From JALZDI01 sp035557095 (GTDB lineage Bacteria > Actinomycetota > Actinomycetes > Propionibacteriales > Nocardioidaceae), in the NCBI GenBank assembly GCA_035557095.1, contig DATMEB010000251.1:1-30323 (forward strand): 30,323 bases of DNA. Reading direction: 5' to 3'. The position numbers were made by a program, and so were the translations under genes. Of this stretch, positions 21,806 to 30,021 are shown one piece after another (within the stretch, counting starts at the first letter, position 1; the number at the start of each line of letters is the position of its first letter). Below the pieces are notes generated by a model. That model ran no database searches. It saw only the letters and a list, made by a program, of their open reading frames with translations, and was not told where the DNA came from.

Positions 21806-22654
21806 CTAGAGCGCGCCCTGCTCCTGCAGATAGGCGTACGGATCCACCGGTGAACCGCCTCCGGGCCGGACCTCGAGATGCAGGTGCGGGCCGGTGGTGT
21901 TGCCGGTCGCGCCGACCGCGCCGATCGTCGTACCGGGGCCGACAGACTCGCCCGAGCTCACCTGGATGCTGGACAGGTGGCAGTACCACGTCTGCGTTCC
22001 GTCGTCGTGGGTCACGACCACCTGGTTGCCGTAGGCACCGGCCCATCCGGTCGAGGTCACTTCGCCACTGGCGGTCGAACCGACCGGCGTGCCCTCGGCC
22101 GCGGCGAAGTCGAGGCCGGTGTGGTCGGACGACCACAGGTCGCCGCCGGCACCGAACGTCGCGGTGATCTCGTAGTTCGACACCGGCACCACCCAGCGGT
22201 TCATCTCCTCGATGCGTCGCTGCCGGGCGAGCTCGCGCTGACGGGCACGTTCGGCCTGCCGACGCGCACGTGCCAGCTCGCGTCGCAGCTCGGCACCGCG
22301 CGCCTCGGCCGCGGCGCTGAGGCGCTCGAGGCTGCGCGCCCGACGCTCGGCCCCGCGCTGTGCCAGGGTCGCATCGGTCGCGGCCTCGCGCAGCCGGGCG
22401 CGGGCGTAGCCGCGAGAGGCCTCGACCACCTCGGCTCGGCGGACGAACTTCTCGCGGTAGGCCGGCGCCGCGCGTCCCCGCTGGGGGATGACGACCGGAG
22501 TCGACATGGCGGCGGTCGACGCCGGCTGCTGCTCCTGCAGCACGCCGACCGCTCCCACCGCGCCGACGGCGACGGCGAGCAGGCCGGTGATGGTGACGAA
22601 CACTCGGGGGGTTCGGGAGACCACGCGCCGGTGTTTGGACGCAACTCGGGGCAA
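21806..22654 (-). CDS. Membrane-anchored M23 family metallopeptidase
   Basis: A ~282-residue peptidoglycan endopeptidase-type protein. The basic N-terminus (SKHRRVVSRTPR) is followed by one transmembrane segment (~18-39). An extracytoplasmic Ala/Arg/Glu-rich coiled coil spans ~66-150, and a C-terminal LytM/M23 domain ~160-276. Zinc ligands are visible in H178-x3-D182 (HTGLD) and H257-x-H259 (HLHLEV), with a catalytic-type His at ~226 (WYCHLSS). The active site is complete. The start is uncertain: a TTG at 22654 gives MPRVASKHRR and lies in a structured leader; a GTG at 22624 is the next option. The layout resembles cell-wall hydrolases guided by coiled coils. Confidence 0.9.
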   Translation of the reverse strand: MPRVASKHRRVVSRTPRVFVTITGLLAVAVGAVGAVGVLQEQQPASTAAMSTPVVIPQRGRAAPAYREKFVRRAEVVEASRGYARARLREAATDATLAQRGAERRARSLERLSAAAEARGAELRRELARARRQAERARQRELARQRRIEEMNRWVVPVSNYEITATFGAGGDLWSSDHTGLDFAAAEGTPVGSTASGEVTSTGWAGAYGNQVVVTHDDGTQTWYCHLSSIQVSSGESVGPGTTIGAVGATGNTTGPHLHLEVRPGGGSPVDPYAYLQEQGAL

Positions 22655-22836
22655 GGGGACACGAACTCTTTCGTCGCTGCACCAAGCCCCGAGATGTGCC
22701 TTGATGCACGGGCGGGCACTGCTGAACGCCCGCACCCACCTCGGTGGCGGGTGCTGAGCCGTACCGTGTCCCCCCCGGGGAGGACGGCTCGTGAGCGCAG
22801 CCGCGACCATAGCCCACGGACCCGCGGACCGGTCAA
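22655..22836 (-). promoter_or_regulatory. Promoter and structured leader RNA of the M23 peptidase
   Basis: On the minus strand TTGACC (complement of 22831-22836) and TATGGT (complement of 22806-22811) form a promoter with a 19-bp spacer. The leader contains several stems in a row. A distal CGTGTCCCC/GGGGACACG pairing (22765-22773 with 22655-22663) crosses CTCGGGGC/GCCCCGAG (22645-22652 with 22686-22693), giving either a pseudoknot or two alternative folds around the start codon. It matches no riboswitch class I can recognise. Confidence 0.5.
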
Positions 22837-23033
22837 AAACCTTGAGCCATCTCACACCGGCGGGGGCCAGAGGTCGACGACACGTCACCGGCCGCGCACT
22901 GATAGTCACGAAACGCCGCTCGACGACGGTGCTCAGTGCTAGTGCCCCGGTGCGGCGCAGACGTATCCTGGCTCCAAGGGTGGGTGGGCGTGTGGATCCG
23001 GTGCCTGCACCGGGCTAGGAGCAGTGGGGGCCC
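22837..23033 (+). other. Upstream region of the STAS-HATPase gene
   Basis: No gene is seen. TATCCT at 22964-22969 may be a -10 element without a good -35. A hairpin, CCGGTGC (22998-23004) with GCACCGG (23007-23013), lies just before the ribosome site region. Confidence 0.35.
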
Positions 23034-23828
23034 ATGATCGAGGTGGACGTCGGTCCGGGACCGGTTCCGTTCGCCCGTCACGTGACACTGCGGGCCACCG
23101 AGGGAGACCCGCTGGAGGCCAAGCGACTGCGCCGCCAGATCATCACGCTGCTCGCCGAGCAACCGCGAGAGCTGGTCTGCGACCTCACCGAGGTCAACCG
23201 GGCAGCACCGGAGATGCTCGAGGCGCTGCGTGCGCTCGCCCGGCACCAGGCCGAGTGGCCGGGTACGCCCGTCGGGGTGGCCTGTGGGGACCCGCGCGTG
23301 CAACGGCAGCTGCTGCGTGACGCTCGTGGCGGTCGCCTGGTCGTGGGCTCGTCGGTGCCGGTGGTCGAGGCGATGCTCGCCCCACTGCCGCCGGCCGAGC
23401 ATGCGACGACGACGTTGGAGCCCGGGCTGACCACACCCCGCTCGGCGCGCGCCTTCGTGGCGCGGGCCTGCCTGCGGTGGCAGGCACGCTCGATCATCGG
23501 GCACGCGTGTCTGGTCACCAGCGAGCTGGTGACCAATGTGGTGCTGCACGCGGACACCACTGCCCGGCTCACCATCAGCCGCTGCCCCGGCCGGCTGCGG
23601 ATCGCGGTGCAGGACGGCGACGAGACCAGGCCCGCGACCTCGTGGGCGGCCTCCTCGGAAGGCCCGCTGATCGGGTCCGGGCGGGGTCTGCTGCTGGTGT
23701 CGTCGGTCTGCCGTGCCTGGGGGGTGCACCCGACCGAGGACGACGGCAAGATCGTGTGGGCCGTGCTCGACGACACCTCGGCGGCTCCGGACCCGGCCCG
23801 GCGTCCGCCGACCTCGCGCCGACGCTGA
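23034..23828 (+). CDS. STAS-like domain fused to anti-sigma-type HATPase
   Basis: A 264-residue protein. Residues ~15-118 look like a STAS (anti-anti-sigma) fold: LVCDLTEVNRAAPEMLEALRALARH, in the place of the usual D-x-S-S/T-G-L signature, lacks the phosphorylatable Ser/Thr. Residues ~125-247 are an HATPase_c_2 kinase domain with N-box TSELVTNVVLH (E164, N168), D-box QDGDE (~193-197) and G-box GSGRGLLLV (214-222), ending in KIVWAVL. Anti-sigma kinases and STAS antagonists normally are separate partners; the fusion suggests an intramolecular switch (inference). The ATG at 23034 has only a G-rich stretch upstream. It converges with the PAS-HATPase gene, 11 bp apart. Confidence 0.85.
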   Translation: MIEVDVGPGPVPFARHVTLRATEGDPLEAKRLRRQIITLLAEQPRELVCDLTEVNRAAPEMLEALRALARHQAEWPGTPVGVACGDPRVQRQLLRDARGGRLVVGSSVPVVEAMLAPLPPAEHATTTLEPGLTTPRSARAFVARACLRWQARSIIGHACLVTSELVTNVVLHADTTARLTISRCPGRLRIAVQDGDETRPATSWAASSEGPLIGSGRGLLLVSSVCRAWGVHPTEDDGKIVWAVLDDTSAAPDPARRPPTSRRR

Positions 23829-23839
23829 CGTACGGGCAG

Positions 23840-25147
23840 TCAGCCCGGCGGCTCGCGCAACGTCGCCACGAACAGCGACCGCCCCTGGGCCACCCGGCGG
23901 GCCTCGACGCTGAGCTCGACCCATGCCTCCGTGCCGTCGCGGCGCACGGCCGGTACGACCACGGGTCGGTCGAGCAGCGGTCCGCGTCCGGTCAGCAGGT
24001 ACAGGGTGAACCCCGCCAGGTGTGCCTGCCGGAGCCGCCGCGGTATGAGCTCGATCAGGCGGCGGCCGATGAGCTCCTCCCTCGCGTAGCCCAGCAGGTC
24101 GAGCGCGCCGCGGCTCACGGCCACGACGAGATCCATGTCGTCCGCGGCGATCACCGCCTCGGCCGACTCGGTCACGGCGCGCGCGTCCCAGCCGAGGTCG
24201 CGGGGCGCGGGCGGGTCCGGCCAGTTCTGCGGCGGCCAGGGTGAGGGGCTGGCACCGCGGCTCTGACCGGTGACCTCGCCGCACAGCCAACGGCGCATCA
24301 TGCGCAGCTCCGGCTGGACCACGGGTACGAGCAGCTGACCACGCTCGGCCATGGTCTGTGCGGCGTCGAGAGCCTCGTCGAGCAGCGGGAAGTGCGGCAC
24401 CGACTCCAACGGCACCGCGACCTCGACGCGCGCGGCGGACACCAGCGGGTCGATCGCCGTACTCAGCAGCAGGTCGGGTTCGACCTCGACGTCGGGCTCC
24501 GGGATCTGCTCCTGCAGCACCGCCAGCGCGTCGGTCGTCGCCGCGTGCACGGCGAACGCGTCGTCGCGGTGGAAGCCGTCCAGCGACACCAGGAGGTACT
24601 CGCGCAGGACCGCCTCCGCGTGCTGCTGCCAGGCCGCGTGCAACAGCAGCGGCACGTTGAGCAGCGCGACGGTGACGCTCTCGTCGCCCGGGCGCAGCGG
24701 GACGACGGTGCGCGGCGCACGCTCCGGGTCGGGGACCTGGTGGCCGACAGTCGCGTCCGAGTCGACCTGGAACCACACCGTCTTGCCCCGGACCCCGGGT
24801 ACGACGCCCCAGGCGGTCGCGGTCTCGTCCAGCAGCGCCAGGCCGCGACCGGTGCTGGCGGTGGGTGCGTAGTGGCGGCGCGCCGGCAGGTGCTGGCCGC
24901 CGTCGCCCACCTCCACCAGAACGCCGTCGTCACCGAGGGCCATGGACACGTCGATGGTCGTACCGCTGTGCACGAGGGCGTTGGTCACGACCTCGCTGAC
25001 GAGCAGAGAGGCAGGCTCGAGCAGGTCGCTGCGCCCCGCGTCGGTGAGCAGGCGCCGGACCATGCGCCGGGCCTCGCCCGCACTGGAAGGATGCGACGGA
25101 AGCCGTCGCCGCACTTGAGTCCCCCACTCGCTCACGCTTATACCCAT
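23840..25147 (-). CDS. Anti-sigma-type HATPase with C-terminal PAS domain
   Basis: A 435-residue protein. Residues ~13-128 are an HATPase_c_2 domain with N-box SEVVTNALVH (51-60), D-box GDGGQ and G-box STGRGLALL (98-106). It shares long stretches with the HATPase at 16794 (SAGEARRMVRRLL, LLVSEVVTNAL, GKTVWF). A ~200-residue middle region of unknown fold has heptad-like helices and the phrase RMMRRWLCGEVTGQ. A C-terminal PAS domain (~335-430) has VSRGALDLLGYAREELIGRRL and the ligand-pocket phrase RRDGTEAWVELSV. The order kinase-PAS reverses the usual sensor-kinase order. The ATG at 25147 is chosen; a GTG at 25135 is possible and there is no Shine-Dalgarno. Confidence 0.86.
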   Translation of the reverse strand: MGISVSEWGTQVRRRLPSHPSSAGEARRMVRRLLTDAGRSDLLEPASLLVSEVVTNALVHSGTTIDVSMALGDDGVLVEVGDGGQHLPARRHYAPTASTGRGLALLDETATAWGVVPGVRGKTVWFQVDSDATVGHQVPDPERAPRTVVPLRPGDESVTVALLNVPLLLHAAWQQHAEAVLREYLLVSLDGFHRDDAFAVHAATTDALAVLQEQIPEPDVEVEPDLLLSTAIDPLVSAARVEVAVPLESVPHFPLLDEALDAAQTMAERGQLLVPVVQPELRMMRRWLCGEVTGQSRGASPSPWPPQNWPDPPAPRDLGWDARAVTESAEAVIAADDMDLVVAVSRGALDLLGYAREELIGRRLIELIPRRLRQAHLAGFTLYLLTGRGPLLDRPVVVPAVRRDGTEAWVELSVEARRVAQGRSLFVATLREPPG

Positions 25148-25206
25148 ACCACTGTTCTCGCCCGGCCCGACCCCCGCGCCGACGTGTCCGACCCACGGAG
25201 GAACCC

Positions 25207-25818
25207 ATGAAGCTGTACGCCGACCTCGGCCCCAGGCGCACCGGGCAGGTCGCCGGAGACCTGTTGCTCGTGCTCTGGGTGCTGCTCTGGTCGTGGGCGG
25301 GGACCGTGGTCAACGACGGCGTGGGTGCTCTGGGCGGGGTCGGCGCGCAGGTCGAGGACGGCGGCAGCAGCCTGGCCGGACATCTGGGCGAGGCCGGCGA
25401 GGTCGCGTCGGAGCTGCCCCTGGTCGGTGAGCAGCTACGGTCGCCGTTCGACCAGGCCGGCGGTGCCGCCGAGGCGCTCGCCGACGCCGGCCGGACCCAG
25501 CAGGAGGTCGCGCAGCAGCTCGGGCTGTTGCTCGGTCTTGCGGTGGCGCTGGTGCCGATCACGGTCATGGCCCTGCTGTGGCTGCCGCGTCGCGTGGGCT
25601 TCGTACGTCGCGCCGGGGCGGCTCGTGAGTACCTCGCCGGGGGCGGCGACATCGACCTGTTCGCGCTGCGCGCGATCACGGGCCAGCCCGTGCGCCGCCT
25701 CGCCGCGGTCAGTGCCGACCCGTTGGCCGACTGGCGCCGTGGCGACGGCGAGGTCGTACACCGGCTGGCCGACCTCGAGCTGCGCGACCTGGGGCTGCGC
25801 GCGCCCCGAGGGTCCTAG
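25207..25818 (+). CDS. Two-TM membrane protein, unknown
   Basis: A 203-residue protein. One N-terminal transmembrane helix (~residues 17-36, GDLLLVLWVLLWSWAGTVV) is followed by an ~65-residue extracytoplasmic Gly/Ala/Glu-rich loop. A second helix lies at ~105-127 (LGLLLGLAVALVPITVMALLWL), followed by a cytoplasmic tail with the phrase FALRAITGQPVRRLAAVSADPLADWRRGD. The ATG at 25207 has the Shine-Dalgarno GGAGGA. It is divergent from the PAS-HATPase gene and shares its 59-bp promoter region. I recognise no family. Confidence 0.82.
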   Translation: MKLYADLGPRRTGQVAGDLLLVLWVLLWSWAGTVVNDGVGALGGVGAQVEDGGSSLAGHLGEAGEVASELPLVGEQLRSPFDQAGGAAEALADAGRTQQEVAQQLGLLLGLAVALVPITVMALLWLPRRVGFVRRAGAAREYLAGGGDIDLFALRAITGQPVRRLAAVSADPLADWRRGDGEVVHRLADLELRDLGLRAPRGS

Positions 25819-25822
25819 AGCG

Positions 25823-26392
25823 CTAGCGCGGATCGCGTCCGAGCAGCGCGAGCAGCCGGTCCGCCGGGTCGTCGGACTCGATCGGCACCGGCGGTCCGAA
25901 GATCCCGGACCCGGAGAAGTCGTCGGCCCTCGGCTCGACGTAGGCGAGGATGCGCTCGGCGGCGTCGGCGGGCATGCTCGCGTCGAGCCCGGCGCCGCGG
26001 GCGAGGTCCCACCCGTGCACGACCAGGTCGAGGTGCATCTGCTCGGCGTACTCCTCGACCGGGATCTGACCCATCGAGGTGTGTACCCGCAGCCCGTCGT
26101 CGACCGACTCCCAGGCCCGGCGCGCCTGGGCCGCCGCCGCGTTCCACACCGTGGTCGGGTCGGCGCCCAGCACGTCACCGTCGTAACGGTCGCCGACCTG
26201 CTCCATGGTCTCGCCCCGCAGCAGATGCGGCGCCCAGAGCTGCTCCCCGGTCACGTGGTTGACCAGGTCGCGCACGGACCAGTCGGAGCAGGGTGTGGGG
26301 GCGTCCCAGCGCGCGGCCGGGACCTCGTGTACGCGCGCGCCGAACCGGTCGAGCGCCGCGGGCATCATCGCGAGTACGTCATGGACAGCCAT
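25823..26392 (-). CDS. TIGR03086 family metal-binding protein (DinB/mycothiol maleylpyruvate isomerase-like)
   Basis: A 189-residue protein with the DinB-like four-helix fold of the mycothiol-dependent maleylpyruvate isomerase superfamily, in the TIGR03086 branch. The N-terminus has PTPCSDWSVRDLVNHVTGE with the first metal ligand H46. The last helix has AEQMHLDLVVHGWDLARG, whose histidines complete the metal site. Such proteins are common in actinobacteria and often use or are presumed to use mycothiol; the reaction here is unknown. The ATG at 26392 is a clean start. It lies 49 bp downstream of ndh on the same strand, so an operon is possible. Confidence 0.87.
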   Translation of the reverse strand: MAVHDVLAMMPAALDRFGARVHEVPAARWDAPTPCSDWSVRDLVNHVTGEQLWAPHLLRGETMEQVGDRYDGDVLGADPTTVWNAAAAQARRAWESVDDGLRVHTSMGQIPVEEYAEQMHLDLVVHGWDLARGAGLDASMPADAAERILAYVEPRADDFSGSGIFGPPVPIESDDPADRLLALLGRDPR

Positions 26393-26441
26393 ACCCCGCA
26401 GTGTGGCCTGCGCACCGGGCCGCGCGCGAGCCGCGCCCGGC

Positions 26442-27701
26442 TCACTCGCCGACGATCACGTTCAGGTTGCGCGGCCAGCTCAGGTAGCGGGCGGAGAGGT
26501 TCAGCAGCGTGACCATCCGGTTGCGCCCACCGAGCAGGAAGTAGATGTGCAGGCCCAGCCAGGCGAGCCAGGCCACGGTGCCGCGCAGCCGGATGTTGCC
26601 GCGCAGCTCGGCGATGGCCGAACCGCGCGCGATCGTGGCCATCGTGCCCTTGTCCCTGTACCTGAACGGCTGGCGCGGCTCGCCGTCCAGGTCACGCCTG
26701 ATCTGCCGGGCGGCGTGCGTGCCGCCCTGCATCGCCGGCTGCGCCAGCTGCGGCAGCGGGTCGTCGGGGTCGGCGGCGAGGTCGCCGGCGACGAAGACCT
26801 CGGGGTGGCCGCTTACCGACAGATCCCGCTCGACCTCGATGCGACCGCCGCGTCCCTGCGGCAGCCCCCACTTCTGCACGGTGTCGGGCGCGGTCACGCC
26901 GGCCGCCCAGATCACCGTGCCCGCACGGATCCGGTCGCCGTTGTCGAGCTCGACCCCGTCGACGTCGACTGCCTTGACCGCGGTGTCGAGGCGGAGCTCG
27001 ACGCCGCGCCGCTCAAGGCTGCGGGCCGTGTAGTCACGCAGGCTCCGGTGGTACGGCGCGAGGACGTGCGGTCCCATCTCGACGAGGACCACCCGGGCCC
27101 TGCGGTCCTCCAGCTCGGGGTAGGCGATCCGCATCGCGGTGCCCATCTCGGCCAGCGAGCCGGCCATCTCCACACCGGTCGCGCCGGCTCCGACGATCAC
27201 CACGGTGGGGTCCTCGTTGCGTTTCCCGTCGGCCGTGGCCTGCGCGAGACGTTCGAGCCTGCTGAAGATGTCGTCGCGCACGCGCAGCGCCTGTGCGCGG
27301 GTGTACAGCGGCAGGCTGTGCTCCTCGGCTCCGGGTACGCCGAAGAAGTTCGCGGTGACTCCGGTGCCGACGATCAGGTAGTCGTAGCCGAGGGTGGTGT
27401 CGTCGTCGAGGGTCACGGTCCTGCTGCCCGCGTCGATGCCGGCCACGTCGCCGCGGCGGAAGCCGATGTTGGGCCGGCGCGCAGTGAGCGCGCGTGTCGC
27501 GTACGTGACGTCGCCGGGGTTCAGGCCGCCGGTCGCGACCTGGTACAGCAACGGCTGGAAGGTGATGTAGCCGTTGCGGTCGATGAGCGTGATGTCGACG
27601 GGTGCGTCGCGCAGGGCCTTGACCGCCGACACCCCGGCGAACCCGGCGCCGAGCACGAGCACGCGCGGGCGGGACGGCTGCTGGTCGGTGGACGTCGTCA
27701 T
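26442..27701 (-). CDS. ndh: Type II NADH dehydrogenase
   Basis: A 419-residue single-subunit NDH-2 that passes electrons from NADH via FAD to membrane quinone without pumping protons. The FAD-binding dinucleotide fold RVLVLGAGFAGVSAVKAL is at ~13-30. FQPLLYQVATGGLNP is the characteristic NDH-2 phrase. The NADH fold VVIVGAGATGVEMAGSLAE lies near 165-183, and the second FAD motif EVFVAGDLAADP at ~305. The C-terminal part includes an aromatic hydrophobic helix (WLAWLGLHIYFLLGG) and LSWPRNLNVIVGE, which attach the enzyme to the membrane. The ATG at 27701 follows a GGAAGG at a slightly long 12-base spacing. The gene upstream is divergent. Confidence 0.94.
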   Translation of the reverse strand: MTTSTDQQPSRPRVLVLGAGFAGVSAVKALRDAPVDITLIDRNGYITFQPLLYQVATGGLNPGDVTYATRALTARRPNIGFRRGDVAGIDAGSRTVTLDDDTTLGYDYLIVGTGVTANFFGVPGAEEHSLPLYTRAQALRVRDDIFSRLERLAQATADGKRNEDPTVVIVGAGATGVEMAGSLAEMGTAMRIAYPELEDRRARVVLVEMGPHVLAPYHRSLRDYTARSLERRGVELRLDTAVKAVDVDGVELDNGDRIRAGTVIWAAGVTAPDTVQKWGLPQGRGGRIEVERDLSVSGHPEVFVAGDLAADPDDPLPQLAQPAMQGGTHAARQIRRDLDGEPRQPFRYRDKGTMATIARGSAIAELRGNIRLRGTVAWLAWLGLHIYFLLGGRNRMVTLLNLSARYLSWPRNLNVIVGE

Positions 27702-27902
27702 CGCTGAGTGTGCCTTCCGGGAGGGGCCGTGTCGGTCGTGGACCCGTCAGGGTTCCTCCTGGTCGTACCCACGGGCCGGGTTCCTTACTGTTCCCTGGCG
27801 TCCGTTACCCACCCGGGGACGACACGATCGCCGACGTAGGGCACATCACAGCAGCGGCGGCCGTCGCCGTGTTGGTGTTGGGTGGGGCGAGTAGGCACTC
27901 TT

Positions 27903-29285
27903 GTGCGCGTGGGTGACGATCTGCGGGAGGTCTACCAGACCTTCGACCTGGCGCTGCGTGTCGGCGAGGTCGTGCTCTCCAGCGGCGCCGCCGCCGCCGA
28001 CGCGGCCGTCAGCATGATGGCGATCACCTCCGCGGCAGGACTGCGCGAGGCCGACATCAGCGTTACCTTCACCGAGCTCTCGATCTCGTGGCAGCCCTCG
28101 CCGTACTCCCCGCCGGAGACGCACATCCGCAACGTGCGCTTCCGGGGGATCAACTACTCCAAGCTCACCGCGGTCGACCATCTGGTCCGCGAGATCGTCT
28201 CGGGCAAGTGCCCGCTGGAGGATGCGCGCAAGACCCTCGACCAGATCGTCTCGGCGCCGTATCCGTACCCGCGCTGGGCCTCCACCGTCGGCTGGGGCGT
28301 GATGGCCTCCGGCATCGGCCTGCTCATCGGCGGTGACTGGCTGGTCATGGTGGCCGCGTTCGTCGCCGCGGTCGTCATCGACCTCGTCAACCGGCGGCTC
28401 ACCCGGCAGCGGATCCCCACCTTCTACCAGCAGGTGCTCGGCGGGTTCCTCGCCACGATGGGCGCGATGGGCCTGAGCTTCGTGGCTCCCGACTCCAACG
28501 TGTCCCAGGTCGTGGCCGCGGGCATCATCGTCATGCTCGCCGGCATCGCCTTCGTGGGCGCAGTCCAGGACGCGGTCACCGGCTACTACATCACCGCCAC
28601 GGCGCGCAGCTTCGAGGCGCTGCTGCTCACCGGCGGCATCATCGGCGGAGTCACCGCCGGCCTGGCCGTTGCCGACCGGCTCGGGGTGGCGCTGGCCGTG
28701 CAGCCCTACCAGGTACGCGGCTTCGGCTACCTGCCGATCGCGATCGCCGGAGCCTCGCTGGCCGCCGCCGGGTTCGTGTTCGCGTGCTACGCCCCGAAGC
28801 GGGCGATCATGGCGGCGGTGATGATGGGTGCGCTCGGGCAGGTCGGGTTCCGCGCGATGACAGAGGCCGGACTCGGCGTCGCCTGGGGTACCGGCCTGGC
28901 GGCAGTGCTGATCGGCGTGGTGGCGTTCTCGGTGGCTGGGCGGGTGCGCATCCCACCCCTGGTCGTCGTGGTCTCGGGGATGACGCCGCTGCTCCCGGGC
29001 GGCTCCATCTACCGAGGCCTGTACAAGATGCAGGACGGTGACATCCTCGGTCTGTCCAGCCTCGTCGGCGCGGTCGTGATCGCGGTGGCCCTGGCCGCGG
29101 GCGTCATCCTCGGCGAGTACGTCGCCCAGCCGCTCAAGCGCGAGGCCCGGCGGCTGGAGACCAAGATGTCCGGACCGCGGCTGGTCGGACCGCTGCGCGT
29201 GCGCCGCACCCGCAAGGACGAGCGCGAGCGCCGTCGGCGGGAACGCGCGAAGGGCCGGGACCAGAAGGTGATGGTCCACTCCTAG
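27903..29285 (+). CDS. ThrE-family threonine/serine exporter
   Basis: A ~460-residue membrane transporter with both ThrE halves. The N-terminal DUF1212 part includes YQTFDLALRVGEVVLSSGAAAADA, the family's soluble phrase, and SAPYPYPRWASTVGWGVMASGIG. The C-terminal ThrE_2/DUF3815 part has the conserved VVVVSGMTPLLPGGSIYRGLY. About ten transmembrane segments are visible. The family exports threonine and serine in corynebacteria (family knowledge); the substrate here is presumed. The tail is highly basic (RRTRKDERERRRRERAKGR). The start is uncertain: GTGs at 27882, 27903 and 27909 are in frame; none has a Shine-Dalgarno, so it may be leaderless. It is divergent from ndh. Confidence 0.92.
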   Translation: MRVGDDLREVYQTFDLALRVGEVVLSSGAAAADAAVSMMAITSAAGLREADISVTFTELSISWQPSPYSPPETHIRNVRFRGINYSKLTAVDHLVREIVSGKCPLEDARKTLDQIVSAPYPYPRWASTVGWGVMASGIGLLIGGDWLVMVAAFVAAVVIDLVNRRLTRQRIPTFYQQVLGGFLATMGAMGLSFVAPDSNVSQVVAAGIIVMLAGIAFVGAVQDAVTGYYITATARSFEALLLTGGIIGGVTAGLAVADRLGVALAVQPYQVRGFGYLPIAIAGASLAAAGFVFACYAPKRAIMAAVMMGALGQVGFRAMTEAGLGVAWGTGLAAVLIGVVAFSVAGRVRIPPLVVVVSGMTPLLPGGSIYRGLYKMQDGDILGLSSLVGAVVIAVALAAGVILGEYVAQPLKREARRLETKMSGPRLVGPLRVRRTRKDERERRRRERAKGRDQKVMVHS

Positions 29286-29358
29286 CCACCCAGCCGCCCA
29301 GCCGTCCAGCCGGCGAGAGCGCGTTACGAACCGCGCCGCGGCTGGGATGATGTGCTCC

Positions 29359-30021
29359 ATGGCCTTCCTGCTGCGAGTGGATATGCCCGACGTCCCGGGC
29401 TCGCTGGGCGCGCTCGCGACCGCGCTGGGTGCCGCCGGCGCCGACATCGAGGCGATCGAGATCGTGGAGCACGGAGTCGACGGGCGCGCCGTCGACGACG
29501 TCCTCCTCGAGCTCCCGTCCGACGTGCTCCCCGACATGGTCGTGTCGGCCTGCCAGAAGCTCGAGGGCATGAACGTGCTGTGGATCTCCCGCTACACCGC
29601 CGGGGCCAACCTCCACCTGGACCTGGAGGCGGTCGAGTCGCTGACCGAGGCGCCCGAGAGCGCGATCGGCCGGCTCGTCGAGCTGGTGCCGGTGGTGTTC
29701 CGATCCGACTGGGCGCTGCTGGCCGAGCGTCGCGAGGACGTCGTGTTCGCCACCGAAGGCACGTCCGCCGCCCCCGGCGTCGACGGCATCTGCGACGCGT
29801 GGGTGCCGGCACACCGGCCGACCCGGCTCGCCGGCCCGACCGGGGTGGAGAGCTGGGAGTCCGCGCTGCTGATCGGCGTACCCGTGGGGTCACCGGACCG
29901 GGTGCTGGTGGCCGGGCGGCGAGGCGGTCCGGACTACCTCGACTCCGAGGTCGCCCGGCTTGCTCACCTGGCCGCGTTGGCGGCGTCGATCGTCGCGTCG
30001 GTGGAGCCCGCCGGCACGTGA
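29359..30021 (+). CDS. ACT domain protein
   Basis: A 220-residue protein. Residues ~1-75 are an ACT domain (AFLLRVDMPDVPGSLGALATALGAAGADIEAIEIVEHG), the small fold that binds amino acids and regulates metabolic enzymes. The remaining ~140 residues (SAIGRLVELVPVVFRSDWALLAERREDVVFATEG...) look like a GAF-type sensor fold ending in an Ala-rich helix (LAHLAALAASIVASV) (tentative). The ATG at 29359 begins the ACT strand directly; an ATG four codons earlier (29347) is possible. There is no Shine-Dalgarno. It follows the exporter by 73 bp on the same strand and its last 58 bp overlap the convergent dehydrogenase. Confidence 0.85.
   Translation: MAFLLRVDMPDVPGSLGALATALGAAGADIEAIEIVEHGVDGRAVDDVLLELPSDVLPDMVVSACQKLEGMNVLWISRYTAGANLHLDLEAVESLTEAPESAIGRLVELVPVVFRSDWALLAERREDVVFATEGTSAAPGVDGICDAWVPAHRPTRLAGPTGVESWESALLIGVPVGSPDRVLVAGRRGGPDYLDSEVARLAHLAALAASIVASVEPAGT

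Noticed and set aside
22655..22836. ydaO (c-di-AMP) riboswitch before the M23 gene
   Set aside because: The conserved core sequence of that class is not present by eye, although the leader is highly structured.
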